18,795 nucleotides of DNA from NCBI GenBank assembly GCA_029288335.1, contig JARIHJ010000007.1:1-18795 (forward strand). Reading direction: 5' to 3'. Below the pieces are notes generated by a model. That model searched no databases and was not told the DNA's origin. It worked only from the letters and a program-made list of their open reading frames with translations. Of this stretch, positions 7,008-14,217 are shown in pieces. How positions within the stretch are numbered: the stretch's first letter is position 1; each line of letters opens with the position of its first letter. A program made the position numbers and the translations under genes. The stretch is from Candidatus Saccharimonadota bacterium. Its GTDB lineage: Bacteria; Patescibacteriota; Saccharimonadia; Saccharimonadales; UBA4665.

Positions 7008-7502
7008 CTACTTATTTTCCGCCTGGCGAGTCGTAGAAGCTAGCGTAATCCGGCCAAATTCCCTTCTGTCTATATCAAACGGCTGCTCTTCGGTTTCCTC
7101 ATACATACTGCTCACCACCGGCTGGATGACTCTTTCTGGCAAGCCGGCCTGCAAGAGCACCCAAGCGTAATCCTCTACCAGGCCCCTGTCAGATTTTGGT
7201 GGTTTACCACTATAACTATCAGCGTGGCGAGCAATCTGCATCCACCAGCGCCCCAGTTCGAGCGCCAGCGGCAGGTGCTTTTCTAGCACAGGTGCTGATT
7301 GCGCAATTGCGGCTTCCCAGGCATACAGCTCAGTCACAGGGCCACCTAGCTCTTCATTCTTGTTAGCGCGCCCGACTTTCTGAGCCGCGGCCTGCGCCGC
7401 AGAAGTACTTAACCGAGCACCTGAAACGACTACCTGGCCCAGACGCAGACCGGTCTTAAACGACGAAGTTATGCCACCATAAAGTTTATCGCCAATTTCC
7501 AT
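7008..7502 (-). CDS. hypothetical soluble protein
   Basis: 164 aa, preceded by a strong Shine-Dalgarno (GGAGGGGAG) ending 4 nt before the ATG, the best ribosome site in the window. Residues 1-45 are Gly/Ala/Ser-rich (SSFKTGLRLGQVVVSGARL), residues 57-110 are helical with aromatic pairs (LYAWEAAIAQSAPVLEKHL, GRWWMQIARHAD), and the C-terminal part is acidic then basic (YEETEEQPFDIDRREFGR). No signal peptide, membrane helix or known motif. It lies just upstream of metG, but metG has its own promoter. Family unknown. Confidence 0.75.
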   Translation of the reverse strand: MEIGDKLYGGITSSFKTGLRLGQVVVSGARLSTSAAQAAAQKVGRANKNEELGGPVTELYAWEAAIAQSAPVLEKHLPLALELGRWWMQIARHADSYSGKPPKSDRGLVEDYAWVLLQAGLPERVIQPVVSSMYEETEEQPFDIDRREFGRITLASTTRQAENK

Positions 7503-7540
7503 AAGCTCCCCTCCTTTTTTACCAAAACCCTACCATTCTA
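7503..7540 (-). promoter_or_regulatory. promoter and strong ribosome binding site of the 7008-7502 gene
   Basis: TAGAAT at 7535-7540 gives a +1 near 7528 and a 25-nt leader containing AAAAAAGGAGGGGAG. This is a conventional leadered arrangement, in contrast to the leaderless pattern of neighbouring genes. Confidence 0.5.
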
Positions 7541-7593
7541 TGGATAGGCAGAGCTTGTGTATGTGACAATTCTTATTGATATCGGATCAACAT

Positions 7594-7614
7594 AAAAAGG
7601 CGCTTAAAAGCGCT
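7594..7614 (-). terminator. intrinsic terminator after the 7613-7882 gene
   Basis: GCGCT-TTTA-AGCGC, then C and five T on the minus strand. The stem overlaps the stop codon of the small membrane-protein gene. Short (5 bp), so strength is uncertain. Confidence 0.55.
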
Positions 7615-7882
7615 AGTTGCCAAAAATGTTCGTCATATGGCCCAGCCAACCAATGACAACCACTAGTGCTAACACTGCGGCACAAATCCAAGCCGAGCGA
7701 GCGTAGTAAATCCGGCGAGTCCTAGCGTCGATAAGCCTGGTTGTGCCGGCCAGCGCGCTGGCACCGAGCAAGCTTACTTGGCCAGGCCGCTGCCAGTCAG
7801 ACAGGATGGCATTAATGTCGTTTTTGAGCGACCGCCTTGAGCGCCGGCGCAGATGTAGATTATACGAGCTAGCGTGATTCAT
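7613..7882 (-). CDS. small single-pass membrane protein
   Basis: 89 aa. The N-terminal 60 residues are basic (LHLRRRSRRSLKND, then ARTRRIYYAR) and likely cytoplasmic, followed by one C-terminal membrane helix (about 68-84, AWICAAVLALVVVIGWLG) and a short tail. Tail-anchored topology. An extended -10 (TGCTATAAT) lies 24 nt upstream, with no Shine-Dalgarno, and a terminator overlaps the stop, so it is a single-gene transcript. Function unknown. Confidence 0.7.
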   Translation of the reverse strand: MNHASSYNLHLRRRSRRSLKNDINAILSDWQRPGQVSLLGASALAGTTRLIDARTRRIYYARSAWICAAVLALVVVIGWLGHMTNIFGN

Positions 7883-7899
7883 TTTTGTTATTGAATAAC

Positions 7900-7915
7900 T
7901 TCGGCCATTATAGCA
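7900..7915 (-). promoter_or_regulatory. extended -10 promoter of the 7613-7882 gene
   Basis: TGCTATAAT (7907-7915 on the minus strand); predicted +1 near 7900 and an 18-nt leader. Confidence 0.55.
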
Positions 7916-7939
7916 GAAAGGCCTAAATTTTGCCTAGCT

Positions 7940-8536
7940 TTATTCGCCGACGGTGCCGGTTTTGACTTCGCCAGCGCGCTTGTAGCGGGCGATGATTACC
8001 CCAGTTTTTCCGATGTGATTCTCAACCAACTTAAACGCTCTAGGTACCGCGCCATCGGCGAATAGCTTCTTACCTTGGCCCAGCACAACCGGATAGGTCA
8101 TCAGCCGCAGCTCATCTACCAAATCGTGTTCAAATAGTAGCTGTGCAACTTTACTACTACCCCACACCTGCAAATCGGGACCAGCCGAGGCTTTGATTCG
8201 TTTGATGTCCTCCACGCTTTTGATGAATGTTGTGTTTTGCCAGCCTGTCTTTGCAAGAGTAGTGGAAAGCACGTATTTCATATTATTGTTAATTCCTGGC
8301 CAGAAATCAGCATGCTTGGGCCAATAACTGGCAAAAATTTCGAATGTTTTCCTGCCCAATAGGTATTCAACGGATTGCTTCAGTTCCTTCTCTGCCACTT
8401 CTCCAGCTGCTTCATCGTCGTAGGGTGCCTGCCAGCCACCGAACTCGAACTTCTCCGATGGGTCTTCCTCGGGCCCGCCCGGCGCCTGCATAACCCCATC
8501 TAGAGTAATGAATTCCAGGACGATTATTTTCCGCAT
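7940..8536 (-). CDS. dihydrofolate reductase-like (RibD C-terminal domain) protein
   Basis: 198 aa of the DHFR/RibD-C fold (YyaP/YwjB-like). Features: N-terminal strand RKIIVLEFITLDGVMQAPGG, LLGRKTFEIFASYWP (NADPH-binding region), a long middle helix, DLQVWGSSKVAQLLFEHDLVDELRLMTYPVVLGQGKKLF (typical V.GS..L...L...LVDE......PV.LG.G..LF), and a C-terminal strand. Members are putative NAD(P)H-dependent reductases with unknown substrates. It lies 4 nt after a paralogue (8541-9095) in a VOC-reductase-reductase operon. Confidence 0.88.
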   Translation of the reverse strand: MRKIIVLEFITLDGVMQAPGGPEEDPSEKFEFGGWQAPYDDEAAGEVAEKELKQSVEYLLGRKTFEIFASYWPKHADFWPGINNNMKYVLSTTLAKTGWQNTTFIKSVEDIKRIKASAGPDLQVWGSSKVAQLLFEHDLVDELRLMTYPVVLGQGKKLFADGAVPRAFKLVENHIGKTGVIIARYKRAGEVKTGTVGE

Positions 8537-8540
8537 ATTG

Positions 8541-9095
8541 CTACTTTACACCATACATTAAGATAACTCCGCCGGTTTTTAACGTTCGTTCCTCACGCAG
8601 CTCCAGCTTTTGGTATGGCAAACCTTCATTAAACAGTCGTCGGCCCTCGCCCAAAAATACCGGTGCGACGCACAAACGGTATTCATCGAATAGGTCGGCT
8701 TTCATAAGCGATTCCGCCAGGTTGCCGCTCCCGAAGACGAACATATTGCCGTTGCCTCCTTGTTTTAGCTCCGGTATTTCAGCTACCCCATCACGCACGA
8801 GCGTCGTATTGTTCCACTCGGCCGCCTCAAAACTGGTCGAACAGACAATTTTCGGCAGATCGTTCATGAACGGCGTCACGGCGTCGCCCGCAGCTTCGCC
8901 GGAGGTCCAATAATCAAACATACCTTTGTACGTTTTGCCGCCGAACACGAGCGTGTCTGCGGTCTTCAGCTGCTCAATACTGAAATCTTGGAGCTCTTCG
9001 CCAAAGACGGTCTGATGAAAGTCCAGATCCCACGCCTGCCTGCCCTCGAAGTAGCCATCGAGCGAAATCACGTTCCACATAATGAGTTTTCGCAT
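8541..9095 (-). CDS. dihydrofolate reductase-like (RibD C-terminal domain) protein, second copy
   Basis: 184 aa from the ATG at 9095, preceded by AGAGGGAG 8 nt upstream; a frame extension to 9155 runs into the previous gene and is rejected. Same fold as its neighbour: RKLIMWNVISLDGYFEGRQ, LVFGGKTYKGMFDYW, NMFVFGSGNLAESLMKADLFDEYRLCVAPVFLGEGRRLF, C-terminal strand GGVILMYGV. The two proteins share architecture but differ clearly in sequence, so they are old paralogues or separately acquired genes rather than a recent duplication. Substrate unknown. Confidence 0.88.
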   Translation of the reverse strand: MRKLIMWNVISLDGYFEGRQAWDLDFHQTVFGEELQDFSIEQLKTADTLVFGGKTYKGMFDYWTSGEAAGDAVTPFMNDLPKIVCSTSFEAAEWNNTTLVRDGVAEIPELKQGGNGNMFVFGSGNLAESLMKADLFDEYRLCVAPVFLGEGRRLFNEGLPYQKLELREERTLKTGGVILMYGVK

Positions 9096-9114
9096 ACTTT
9101 TACTCCCTCTCTGC

Positions 9115-9537
9115 TTAAGTCGCTTTGGCGCCCCTAAATATCCACTGTACGCCATACTTGTCGTAAAACTGTCCGTAGATTCCGAATGGCATTTCGTGCA
9201 ATTCTTGCAATCTGGTGTTGTTGTCGCCGTCCTTTAGCTTGTCGAAGGCCGGTTTTAGTTCACTGTAAGATTCCCCTGTGACAAAAATGGCGAATGTATT
9301 GCCCCCTACCGGATCAAATTCCGGCGAAGCCATCCAATCTGTGGCGGAGATTTCTATCTCGCCGCTTTTTAGGTGCGCGTTAATAATGCGATCGTGCTTC
9401 TCTGCCGGCAACGTGTCTTTCATAGGCGTATCGCCAAGCTTGGTCAGGGTAAGTTCGCCGCCCAGACATTCCTGGTAAAAAGTCATCGCTTCGGCGCAAT
9501 TTCCATCAAAAAGCAGAAAAGGCGTACATCGCAGCAT
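9115..9537 (-). CDS. VOC superfamily (PhnB-like) protein
   Basis: 140 aa with paired beta-alpha-beta modules typical of glyoxalase-fold PhnB-like proteins: TPFLLFDGNCAEAMTFYQECLGGELTLTKLGD, an internal ISATDWMASPEF, FAIFVTGESYSELKPAFDKL, and the C-terminal PFGIYGQFYDKYGVQWIF (family pattern G...D.FG..W). Members are small soluble proteins, some involved in resistance or dioxygenase chemistry; substrate here unknown. It heads the operon with two reductase-like genes. The ATG is exactly 6 nt after TACAAT, predicting a leaderless transcript. Confidence 0.88.
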   Translation of the reverse strand: MLRCTPFLLFDGNCAEAMTFYQECLGGELTLTKLGDTPMKDTLPAEKHDRIINAHLKSGEIEISATDWMASPEFDPVGGNTFAIFVTGESYSELKPAFDKLKDGDNNTRLQELHEMPFGIYGQFYDKYGVQWIFRGAKAT

Positions 9538-9543
9538 CAGCGT

Positions 9544-9552
9544 ATTGTAGCA
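9544..9552 (-). promoter_or_regulatory. extended -10 for leaderless VOC-reductase operon
   Basis: TGCTACAAT followed by a 6-nt spacer (acgctg) and ATG; +1 falls on the start codon. Confidence 0.6.
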
Positions 9553-9597
9553 AACAAAGGCCCGGCGTTGCTGTTATAAAGTACAAACGCCCTTAAA

Positions 9598-10101
9598 TTA
9601 GATAAGGCTGGTCTGCTGGTTTTCATCACTGGGCTCGCTAGCGAGTAGGCTGAGCGCTTTTTCCAAACGGTCGATAAAGATAACTTGCGCCGAGCGTAGC
9701 TTCGTCCGAGCCACACTAGCATTAAACCAACTAGCGCGGTCGACCTCTGGAAATTGCTGAAGCTGGCCGGATTTTGGCGGCCATTCCATTTCGAAATTAT
9801 TACTCGCAACCGTGCTAGCGTCGAAGTCCGCCTCGAGTGCCCAGATGTGGTTAGCCTTGCCGGATTGCTTAACCTCGCCTAGCTCTAACAGCTTACCACT
9901 AGGCGCCGGACTGCCGAGTTCTTCCTCAAATTCACGCTTTGCCGCCGCTAGTAAATCTTCATCTTCATCAATTTCACCCTTTGGAATCGACCAGACGCCG
10001 TCATCTTTCTTAGCGTAAAACGGGCCACCTGGATGTACCAGCAGCAGCTCTAGCTCACCACCGGTCATTCTGTAAAGTAACAACCCTGCCGCTAACTTCA
10101 T
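9598..10101 (-). CDS. Nudix hydrolase
   Basis: 167 aa with a complete Nudix box GX5EX7REUXEEXGU: Gly42, Glu48, Arg56-Glu57, Glu60-Glu61, Gly63 (GEIDEDEDLLAAAKREFEEE...). Preceded by LLLVHPGGPFYAKKDDGVWSIPKG, the usual strand and W-x-(I/L)PKG entry. Such enzymes hydrolyse nucleoside diphosphates linked to another moiety; the sequence resembles small NTP or diadenosine polyphosphate hydrolases. A frame extension to 10125 exists, but the internal ATG at 10101 is chosen because TATTAT lies exactly 6 nt before it, matching other starts in the window, and the protein then begins MKLAAGLLLYR directly at the first strand. Confidence 0.9.
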   Translation of the reverse strand: MKLAAGLLLYRMTGGELELLLVHPGGPFYAKKDDGVWSIPKGEIDEDEDLLAAAKREFEEELGSPAPSGKLLELGEVKQSGKANHIWALEADFDASTVASNNFEMEWPPKSGQLQQFPEVDRASWFNASVARTKLRSAQVIFIDRLEKALSLLASEPSDENQQTSLI

Positions 10102-10107
10102 AAATCC

Positions 10108-10132
10108 ATAATAGCCTAGTTTCATTTATACT
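10108..10132. promoter_or_regulatory. divergent leaderless promoters for the Nudix (-) and membrane protein (+) genes
   Basis: On the minus strand TATTAT (10108-10113) is 6 nt before the ATG at 10101. On the plus strand TATACT (10127-10132) is 6 nt before the ATG at 10139. The two -10 elements are only 13 nt apart and back to back, so RNA polymerase should not occupy both at once. Confidence 0.6.
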
Positions 10133-10138
10133 AACGAA

Positions 10139-10606
10139 ATGGCCACAGCAGAATTCCGGGCCAAGCGCCGAGAATGGCTCAGGCGCTACATTCCGGCCGA
10201 AGTCCTAGGCACGGCGACCGCCCTAACTGGCGCCTGGATAGCTTTTGCAAACAGCGGTAACTATGTCGGCGCGACGGCAGCCGGCTGGTTCTGCGAGGGC
10301 GTCGGCTTTTATGGCTATTTCATCATTCTGGAGCTGCTATCAAATGGTCGACGCTACCGCGAACTTAGCTTGTGGAAGCGTATTTCGCTCGCCATTGGCG
10401 CGGCCAGTACCAACCTGCTCGTGGAGTTTCTGCCGGCGGAAATTTTCGACAATTTTATAATCCGCCCCTACCTGATGTACCTGCTACCGCACTACGTCCA
10501 CCCCTACCCGGTCGGGTTTCTGGCCGGAAAATTCAGCGCCGACATTTTCTTTTACGCCTTCGCTATCGTCGGCTACGAATCGCGTAAGCGCTGGCTCAAA
10601 CGTTAA
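10139..10606 (+). CDS. polytopic membrane protein, unknown family
   Basis: 155 aa with a basic N-terminus (FRAKRREWLRRYIPAE) and about four hydrophobic segments: roughly 18-37 (AEVLGTATALTGAWIAFA), 44-67 (ATAAGWFCEGVGFYGYFIIL), 80-100 (ISLAIGAASTNLLVEFL) and 128-148 (FLAGKFSADIFFYAFAIVGY), with a basic C-terminus (ESRKRWLKR). Charge distribution suggests both ends are cytoplasmic. The RRYxPAExxGTxTAL opening resembles small CPR membrane proteins I cannot name. It is divergent from the Nudix gene and leaderless by the same criterion. Confidence 0.75.
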   Translation: MATAEFRAKRREWLRRYIPAEVLGTATALTGAWIAFANSGNYVGATAAGWFCEGVGFYGYFIILELLSNGRRYRELSLWKRISLAIGAASTNLLVEFLPAEIFDNFIIRPYLMYLLPHYVHPYPVGFLAGKFSADIFFYAFAIVGYESRKRWLKR

Positions 10607-10617
10607 CAACAGATATA

Positions 10618-10646
10618 TTGCCAACAGAGGCTAGATGTGTTAAAAT
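10618..10646 (+). promoter_or_regulatory. promoter of the S51-type peptidase gene
   Basis: -35 TTGCCA (10618-10623), 17-nt spacer, -10 TAAAAT (10641-10646); +1 near 10653, leaving a 5-nt leader. Both hexamers and the spacing are identical to the tRNA-Ala(CGC) promoter at 16527-16555. Confidence 0.65.
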
Positions 10647-10657
10647 AATAGTTAGTT

Positions 10658-11419
10658 ATGAAGCAAGTTCCCGTTATAAGCTCACGCGCCGAGTTGCTAC
10701 TGACCTCTGGTGGCACCACCACGGATGCCATGAAGGAGCGCCTATTAGCTATGGGTCGCATCGCGGGCAACACTTCAAAGATCAACGTATTGAGATTGGC
10801 TGACGGTTGGCAGCCATTTGATGAGTTTAGCCAGGTCGGCCTATCGGCACAAGTCGAACATCAGGCCGAGAGCCTGGCCGCGCGCTTGTGGTCTCGCCGG
10901 TATTTACGTTGGTGCCTCGGCAAAAGAGCCACTATCTCGACAGAGACTATCGGTAGCAAAAGTCCGGCTGAAACCCGCCGGGCTCTAAGCAGTGCTGACC
11001 TGCTACTGATACCTGGCGGCAATACTTACCAAACCATCCGGTACCTTGGTCGGTGCAGCGCGCTCATTCAAGAAGCCATAGCAGACGGGCTGCCCTATGT
11101 AGGCGAGAGCGCCGGCAGTATTATCGCAGGAAAAACCGTCAAACCAGCCTCGCTGGAACCAGCTGATACTTGCCCAGATCCCGCGCTGCTGGGCGTACCA
11201 GGTCTAAACTTAATCGAAGCCGATGTGGTCGTACACGCTAGAGGCGAACAAAGTGATTGGGACATTAAGGACCCACTGGCGCGAGTGACCAAAATGGTGC
11301 TAGAAAGTGTCGCCAGCGACAGCGCGACTTACCAACCAGATGAGGCCGGCACTGTCGTCTACGCCCTCACCGAGACCCAAGCCCTCTCGGTAAGCCACGG
11401 CAAAGCCCAACTTATTTAG
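10658..11419 (+). CDS. peptidase S51-type / class I glutamine amidotransferase-like protein
   Basis: 253 aa of the peptidase E (dipeptidase E, cyanophycinase) fold. LLLTSGGTTTDAM (13-25) opens the first strand-loop, LLLIPGGNTYQTIRYL (115-130) is the conserved PGGNT region, and GESAGSIIAG (149-158) is the nucleophile elbow with Ser151 in place of the Cys of true glutamine amidotransferases. PGLNLIEADVVVHA corresponds to the segment preceding the catalytic His (His193 in VVHARG). S51 enzymes cleave Asp-X dipeptides or related bonds; exact substrate unknown. Slightly longer than E. coli PepE because of an insertion near residues 64-100. No signal peptide, so cytoplasmic. Confidence 0.85.
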   Translation: MKQVPVISSRAELLLTSGGTTTDAMKERLLAMGRIAGNTSKINVLRLADGWQPFDEFSQVGLSAQVEHQAESLAARLWSRRYLRWCLGKRATISTETIGSKSPAETRRALSSADLLLIPGGNTYQTIRYLGRCSALIQEAIADGLPYVGESAGSIIAGKTVKPASLEPADTCPDPALLGVPGLNLIEADVVVHARGEQSDWDIKDPLARVTKMVLESVASDSATYQPDEAGTVVYALTETQALSVSHGKAQLI

Positions 11420-11434
11420 GTACTCCTGCGCGCA

Positions 11435-11463
11435 TTGCACCAACACTACTAACGGTCTATTAT
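11435..11463 (+). promoter_or_regulatory. promoter of the 11472-11750 gene
   Basis: -35-like TTGCAC (11435-11440), 17-nt spacer, -10 TATTAT (11458-11463). The ATG at 11472 is 8 nt after the -10, so the leader is about 2 nt. Confidence 0.5.
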
Positions 11464-11471
11464 CTAAATAT

Positions 11472-11750
11472 ATGGGATATGAAACATCTGGCGCAGAGCC
11501 GGAACATGAGGGTGAAGAATACTTACGGCTGATTGATTTTGGACAATTTGCAGACCAAACTATCACACGTAAGGACGGAACACCAATGGTTGTTCGCGAT
11601 TTTTTGGAAGACGAGCGTTGTGCTAAATTCGCACGTCCGGCTTTCATAGGGCTTAAAAGCCTTAGCCCCGATGACCCTCGGTATGAGCCAGTTCGTAATA
11701 CTTTGCGAACACAGGTAGCCCAACTTTTAGGCATTACATTAGAAGGTTAA
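11472..11750 (+). CDS. small hypothetical protein
   Basis: 92 aa, acidic N-terminus (GAEPEHEGEEYLRLIDFG), then mixed sequence DGTPMVVRDFLEDERCAKFARPAFIG and a C-terminal helix RNTLRTQVAQLLGITLEG. No membrane or secretion signal and no domain recognised. Supported by a near-leaderless promoter and by the following gene on the same strand 27 nt downstream. Confidence 0.65.
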   Translation: MGYETSGAEPEHEGEEYLRLIDFGQFADQTITRKDGTPMVVRDFLEDERCAKFARPAFIGLKSLSPDDPRYEPVRNTLRTQVAQLLGITLEG

Positions 11751-11777
11751 GGGCAAATGCAGGTGGGCTACGTATAA

Positions 11778-13238
11778 ATGCCACTTCAGGAAGCTGTTGT
11801 AACCCCATCGCCTGGCGGTATGGCCGAGGAAGTTATCGTACCACCTTTAGAACCTGAAATTACCGCACTATTAGATAACGAAGCCGCGCAAACAGCGGCC
11901 CAAAGCTATGAATACACCCGTCAAGACGGCACCGTTGAACACGCCGCAAACCGAGATGAGGCCATTAAGCTCTGCCCCGTACTTGGTAAGCTTGCTACGA
12001 AAGACCCCGAGGCCGCTAATCTATTGCTTGAGATAGCCGCAATCGGACAAGCAAAGATGACCGAAAAAGCTGAAGGCAAGCCAGAACCACTGGAACAGAC
12101 GGAGCCAGGCGCAAAGTCTGAGAAACCCAATAAATCTGTCGAACCAAGCAAGACGCGGCCAATAGAAAAAGCGGAAATCCTACGGGCCAGAACGATACCA
12201 GCGGAGGAAGTAATTCACCCCAAAGACAGCCAAGAAATAGCTGTTCATGAAGTCTCAGCGATTGAAGGACCCGCCAAGACCGTATCTGAGCCAGATAAAC
12301 TAGATACATCTAGACCCAAAAGGGTTGTCGCACCAGCTGAGCCGGAACGACCCATACAGCATGAGAAGCGGTTTGCCGTGAAACAGGAGCAGGTTGAGCC
12401 AAAAACCGTAAGTGCCATTGATACCGTACAACCTAATGCATCGGTAAGCCATGATAAGGAGCGCTTAGAACCCGAACAAGAAGAAGCCATACGGATAAAT
12501 GAGCCCTCAGAAATAGAGCCGGTAACAATCGAGCCTTCACCCAGCAGCTCAAAATTAGTCGAGATAGTACCAGATATTGAGCACATTGAGTCTCCCCGCT
12601 GGGCCGACGAAGTAGGTAAAGAACCTCTGCAAATCTATGAAGAATTCAGCCAGACATTACAGTTATTGATCGTCTCGTCCAATAAACAAGTGACAACGGA
12701 ATTTGAGGATAAGCCAGCAACTATCGACGCTACAGAGCTGAGCACCAGCGAAGAATCAGAAATCGAAGCCTTGCCCGCCATAGCAGTAACGGTAGCCAGA
12801 TGTCTAGTAGAACTCGATGGTGAAGATAAGCAGGCTACCGCCCTAGTCCTTTCAAATATTGTTACTAAGCTGGATGTTATGACAGCGCTCGTGGGGGATG
12901 ATGAGGTGGAACCTGAAGTCATAGAGACAGTACAGGCGGAGCTGGACGAACTGGTAGCTGTACTTTTCGAGCAGCTCAGTATCGAATACACGGTGGAAGA
13001 CATAGCAGGATTCGTAGCTGTACTGCTTAGCTCAGATTTCCAGCCACCACCGCCAGCAGCATCCGATACTGGCCAGGTAGACCTCGAGCATGACGGTACA
13101 CGTGAGGCTAAGCTTCACTTCTGGCAATTTACCGGCGGCCTTACGGATATCGAAGGCAAAATCCAGCACCTTTTAGGCCAGCTGATCTTGCACTATATGA
13201 TAGCTGGTAAAACTAAAAATCAGATGCTTGCGTGCTGA
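11778..13238 (+). CDS. large acidic, largely disordered protein of unknown function
   Basis: 486 aa; the start is fixed by an in-frame TAA immediately upstream of the ATG. Residues 1-110 may fold (YEYTRQDGTVEHAANRDEAI, then LGKLATKDPEAANLLLEIA). Residues 110-300 are low in complexity, rich in Glu, Pro, Lys and Ser (EPLEQTEPGAKSEKPNKS, RINEPSEIEPVTIEPSPSSS) and probably disordered. Residues 300-430 are helical and acidic (AVTVARCLVELDGEDKQATA, VIETVQAELDELVAVLFEQL, EYTVEDIAGFVAVLLSSDF). The C-terminus holds LHFWQFTGGLTDIEGKIQHLLGQLILHYMIAG. No signal peptide or membrane helix. It resembles large Saccharibacteria hypothetical proteins with an acidic C-terminal helical domain, from memory only. 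Its end overlaps the convergent pilin-like gene by 26 nt. Confidence 0.75.
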   Translation: MPLQEAVVTPSPGGMAEEVIVPPLEPEITALLDNEAAQTAAQSYEYTRQDGTVEHAANRDEAIKLCPVLGKLATKDPEAANLLLEIAAIGQAKMTEKAEGKPEPLEQTEPGAKSEKPNKSVEPSKTRPIEKAEILRARTIPAEEVIHPKDSQEIAVHEVSAIEGPAKTVSEPDKLDTSRPKRVVAPAEPERPIQHEKRFAVKQEQVEPKTVSAIDTVQPNASVSHDKERLEPEQEEAIRINEPSEIEPVTIEPSPSSSKLVEIVPDIEHIESPRWADEVGKEPLQIYEEFSQTLQLLIVSSNKQVTTEFEDKPATIDATELSTSEESEIEALPAIAVTVARCLVELDGEDKQATALVLSNIVTKLDVMTALVGDDEVEPEVIETVQAELDELVAVLFEQLSIEYTVEDIAGFVAVLLSSDFQPPPPAASDTGQVDLEHDGTREAKLHFWQFTGGLTDIEGKIQHLLGQLILHYMIAGKTKNQMLAC

Positions 13239-13518
13239 GCTGGCCGCTGTCGGTGTTGCCTGCCGTTACGTTAGTCTGGTTAAGTGCCTGCATAGCGCTG
13301 TTGAGGTCAGAAGTGCTATTAACCTGCGGCGCGGCTGGTGTCGTGGTCGGTGGCGACTGGTAGTTTGAAGATGTCGGCGTGTTGGGGCTTGTCGTGTTCG
13401 GACTCTTCTGATTGTGGTTATGCCAGGCAAAATACCCAGCGGCCACAATGGCAGCTATAACTACCACTACGCCCACTAATTCGATGATGGCAAAACCGGC
13501 TTGTGATTGCTTTTTCAT
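13213..13518 (-). CDS. type IV pilin-like protein
   Basis: 101 aa with a class III (prepilin) signal: MKKQSQAG|FAIIELVGVVVVIAAIVAAGYF. Cleavage is expected after Gly8; mature Phe1 and Glu5 (Glu13 of the precursor) are conserved, followed by one hydrophobic helix to about residue 32. The extracellular part is short (about 65 aa), Pro/Thr/Ser/Asn-rich (NTTSPNTPTSSNYQSPPTTT) and lacks cysteines and a globular domain, so this would be a minor or atypical pilin. Strong Shine-Dalgarno GGGAGGA; its ATG overlaps the stop of the upstream secreted-protein gene by one base, so the pair is coupled. A prepilin peptidase is not in the window. Confidence 0.82.
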   Translation of the reverse strand: MKKQSQAGFAIIELVGVVVVIAAIVAAGYFAWHNHNQKSPNTTSPNTPTSSNYQSPPTTTPAAPQVNSTSDLNSAMQALNQTNVTAGNTDSGQLSTQASDF

Positions 13519-14129
13519 TATTGCTGTCCTCCCTGTGCGTTGGATTGATCAGAAACAGTTACGCCATTAGCCTGAGCTACGGCTACGATAAGGTTCTTCA
13601 CAGATGTACGGTAGCTCTGCAGGTCATTGATTTCGGTCTTGAGGTAGCCCTGGAAGGCCGTTACCATACCTTTTGGATTGTTGGCAGTACAGCTGAAAGA
13701 GCTATTAGCCTCCATCGTACTGAGGTCTGTCTCGGCTTGGCTTTTTGCCAAAGTAATGGCAGCTAACAGCTGGTCATAGTTACTGATGCTCTTACTTTTA
13801 CTAGTGTAGAAGTTCTCCACTCTGGCGGCGATAGTGCCAAATAAGGTGAGCTGGTTCTGGGCGCGGGTGTCTATACGGCTCATGATATTGTTGATTGCCG
13901 CTTCGCGGTTCTGGCAAGCTCTGAGTTTAGCCGCTGCCAGGTGGGTTTGACCAGTTGTTGGCTGGTTCAAGCTGGCTCCGCTTGAGCCATCGTTGATTGA
14001 CGCATTTGTGTTAGCCGCTTGCGCACGAACACTGGCGTGAGGTGGCAGCGCGAGAGCTATTGAGGGGCCTGCCAACGCTAGCGCTAAAACTGAGCTGGCT
14101 AGACCGAGCTTTGTGAGATGTTTTCGCAT
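13518..14129 (-). CDS. secreted two-cysteine helical protein
   Basis: 203 aa. N-terminal signal peptide MRKHLTKLGLASSVLALALAGPSIALALP, with a likely signal peptidase I site near residue 28. After a Ser/Asn/Gln-rich linker, residues 65-190 look helical (AAKLRACQNREAAINNIMSR, TLFGTIAARVENFYTSKS, FQGYLKTEINDLQSYRTSV). Two cysteines (RACQN and FSCTA) could form a disulfide. No known family recognised. First gene of a two-gene operon with the pilin-like protein, so perhaps a pilus- or surface-associated partner; that is inference from context. Confidence 0.78.
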   Translation of the reverse strand: MRKHLTKLGLASSVLALALAGPSIALALPPHASVRAQAANTNASINDGSSGASLNQPTTGQTHLAAAKLRACQNREAAINNIMSRIDTRAQNQLTLFGTIAARVENFYTSKSKSISNYDQLLAAITLAKSQAETDLSTMEANSSFSCTANNPKGMVTAFQGYLKTEINDLQSYRTSVKNLIVAVAQANGVTVSDQSNAQGGQQ

Positions 14130-14159
14130 ATTGTCCTTTTTGAAATTACAATTTATCGC

Positions 14160-14195
14160 AATTCAAATTTTATGCCCCTGCTTTTACTTAATCAA
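14160..14195 (-). promoter_or_regulatory. promoter of the secreted protein / pilin operon
   Basis: -35 TTGATT (14190-14195), 17-nt spacer, -10 TAAAAT (14167-14172), +1 near 14160. The 30-nt leader carries AAGGA 5 nt before the ATG. Confidence 0.6.
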
Positions 14196-14217
14196 ATAGC
14201 CAATAATGAGTGTATGA

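Noticed and set aside
9541..9597. Terminator between the Nudix and VOC genes (GGCGTT...AACGCC)
   Set aside because: Six-base stem with a 16-nt loop and no proper T-run; too weak to call.
12245..13003. Long Ser/Thr-rich open frames on the minus strand
   Set aside because: They are the antisense reading of the Glu/Pro-rich acidic protein, whose codons complement to Ser/Thr/Val-rich frames.
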